Below are positions 7,210 through 7,315 of a stretch of DNA of 7,315 nt, one piece after another. Origin of the DNA: an uncultured Ventosimonas sp. (lineage in GTDB: Bacteria > Pseudomonadota > Gammaproteobacteria > Pseudomonadales > Pseudomonadaceae); assembly GCA_945283395.1 (NCBI GenBank), contig CALYQH010000070.1:1-7315 (forward strand), written 5' to 3'. The position numbers were made by a program, and so were the translations under genes. Position 1 is the first letter of the stretch, and each line of letters begins with the position of its first letter. The notes under the pieces were generated by a model that ran no database searches, was not told where the DNA came from, and saw only the letters and a program-made list of their open reading frames with translations.

Positions 7210-7315
7210 TTAACGAGTGCCAAAAACTACTATGTTTCTTCCCGTAACACTAATCAGCCCTTGGTCTTCCATTTCTTTTAGCACTCTGCCAACCATTTCT
7301 CTTGAACAGCCTGAT
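7210..7315 (-). CDS. vfr: CRP/Vfr-family cAMP-dependent transcription regulator, C-terminal end only
   Basis: The last 34 codons of a gene entering from the right edge, read on the minus strand to a TAA at 7212-7210. They encode [20 protein letters not shown] and finish with NIVVFGTR. This is the recognition helix and C-terminus of CRP-type winged helix-turn-helix proteins: Arg and Glu of SRE and the Arg of VGR correspond to the DNA-contacting residues of E. coli CRP, whose own end is IVVYGTR. The pseudomonad protein Vfr, a global cAMP-responsive regulator of virulence and motility genes, is the closest known type, and vfr lies convergent to trpC in Pseudomonas. The cAMP-binding domain and start lie outside the window, so cAMP dependence is inferred from the family. 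The symbol crp would be equally acceptable. Confidence 0.9.
   Translation of the reverse strand, partial: SGCSREMVGRVLKEMEDQGLISVTGRNIVVFGTR

Overview
The window looks like a chromosomal segment from an AT-rich gammaproteobacterium related to Pseudomonas. Three things point there: the gene order rpe-gph-trpE-trpG-trpD-trpC followed by a convergent vfr/crp gene; protein sequences that read as close relatives of the pseudomonad versions (for example the Rpe N-terminus [13 protein letters not shown] and the TrpE core); and a trpC that is not fused to trpF. The clear A+T bias, with codons favouring TTA, AAA and ATT, is unlike typical high-GC Pseudomonas. It fits a low-GC member of the Pseudomonadaceae such as an Entomomonas-like, host-associated lineage. 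The genus is my inference and cannot be proven from this window.

Layout. Positions 1-1433 (minus strand) hold a YheS-type ABC-F ATPase that runs off the left edge and carries a one-base frameshift inside the signature motif of its second ATPase domain. Positions 1434-1653 are a divergent intergenic region with candidate promoters for both flanking genes. Positions 1654-3008 hold rpe and gph, overlapping by four bases. Positions 3009-3235 separate gph from trpE and contain a small reading frame rich in Trp codons, followed by mutually exclusive RNA hairpins; this is a trp leader/attenuator. Positions 3236-7181 hold a compact trpE-trpG-trpD-trpC cluster. Positions 7210-7315 (minus strand) hold the C-terminal end of a CRP/Vfr-type regulator.

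How the genes work together. TrpE and TrpG form anthranilate synthase (chorismate plus glutamine to anthranilate), TrpD adds the phosphoribosyl group, and TrpC closes the indole ring to indole-3-glycerol phosphate; trpF, trpB and trpA are not in this window. Rpe (pentose phosphate pathway) and Gph (2-phosphoglycolate salvage) sit upstream and no clear terminator divides them from the trp genes, so some read-through is likely. TrpE keeps the residues for feedback inhibition by tryptophan, and the leader peptide would add control of expression by charged tRNA-Trp. Because trpE and trpG are only 12 bases apart, this one leader probably governs all four trp genes, whereas in P. aeruginosa trpE and trpGDC are separated by the R/F-pyocin cluster.

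The window is mainly conserved housekeeping DNA. The features most worth a second look are the trp leader with its unusual hairpins and the broken ABC-F gene. I saw no mobile element, CRISPR array, tRNA or rRNA.
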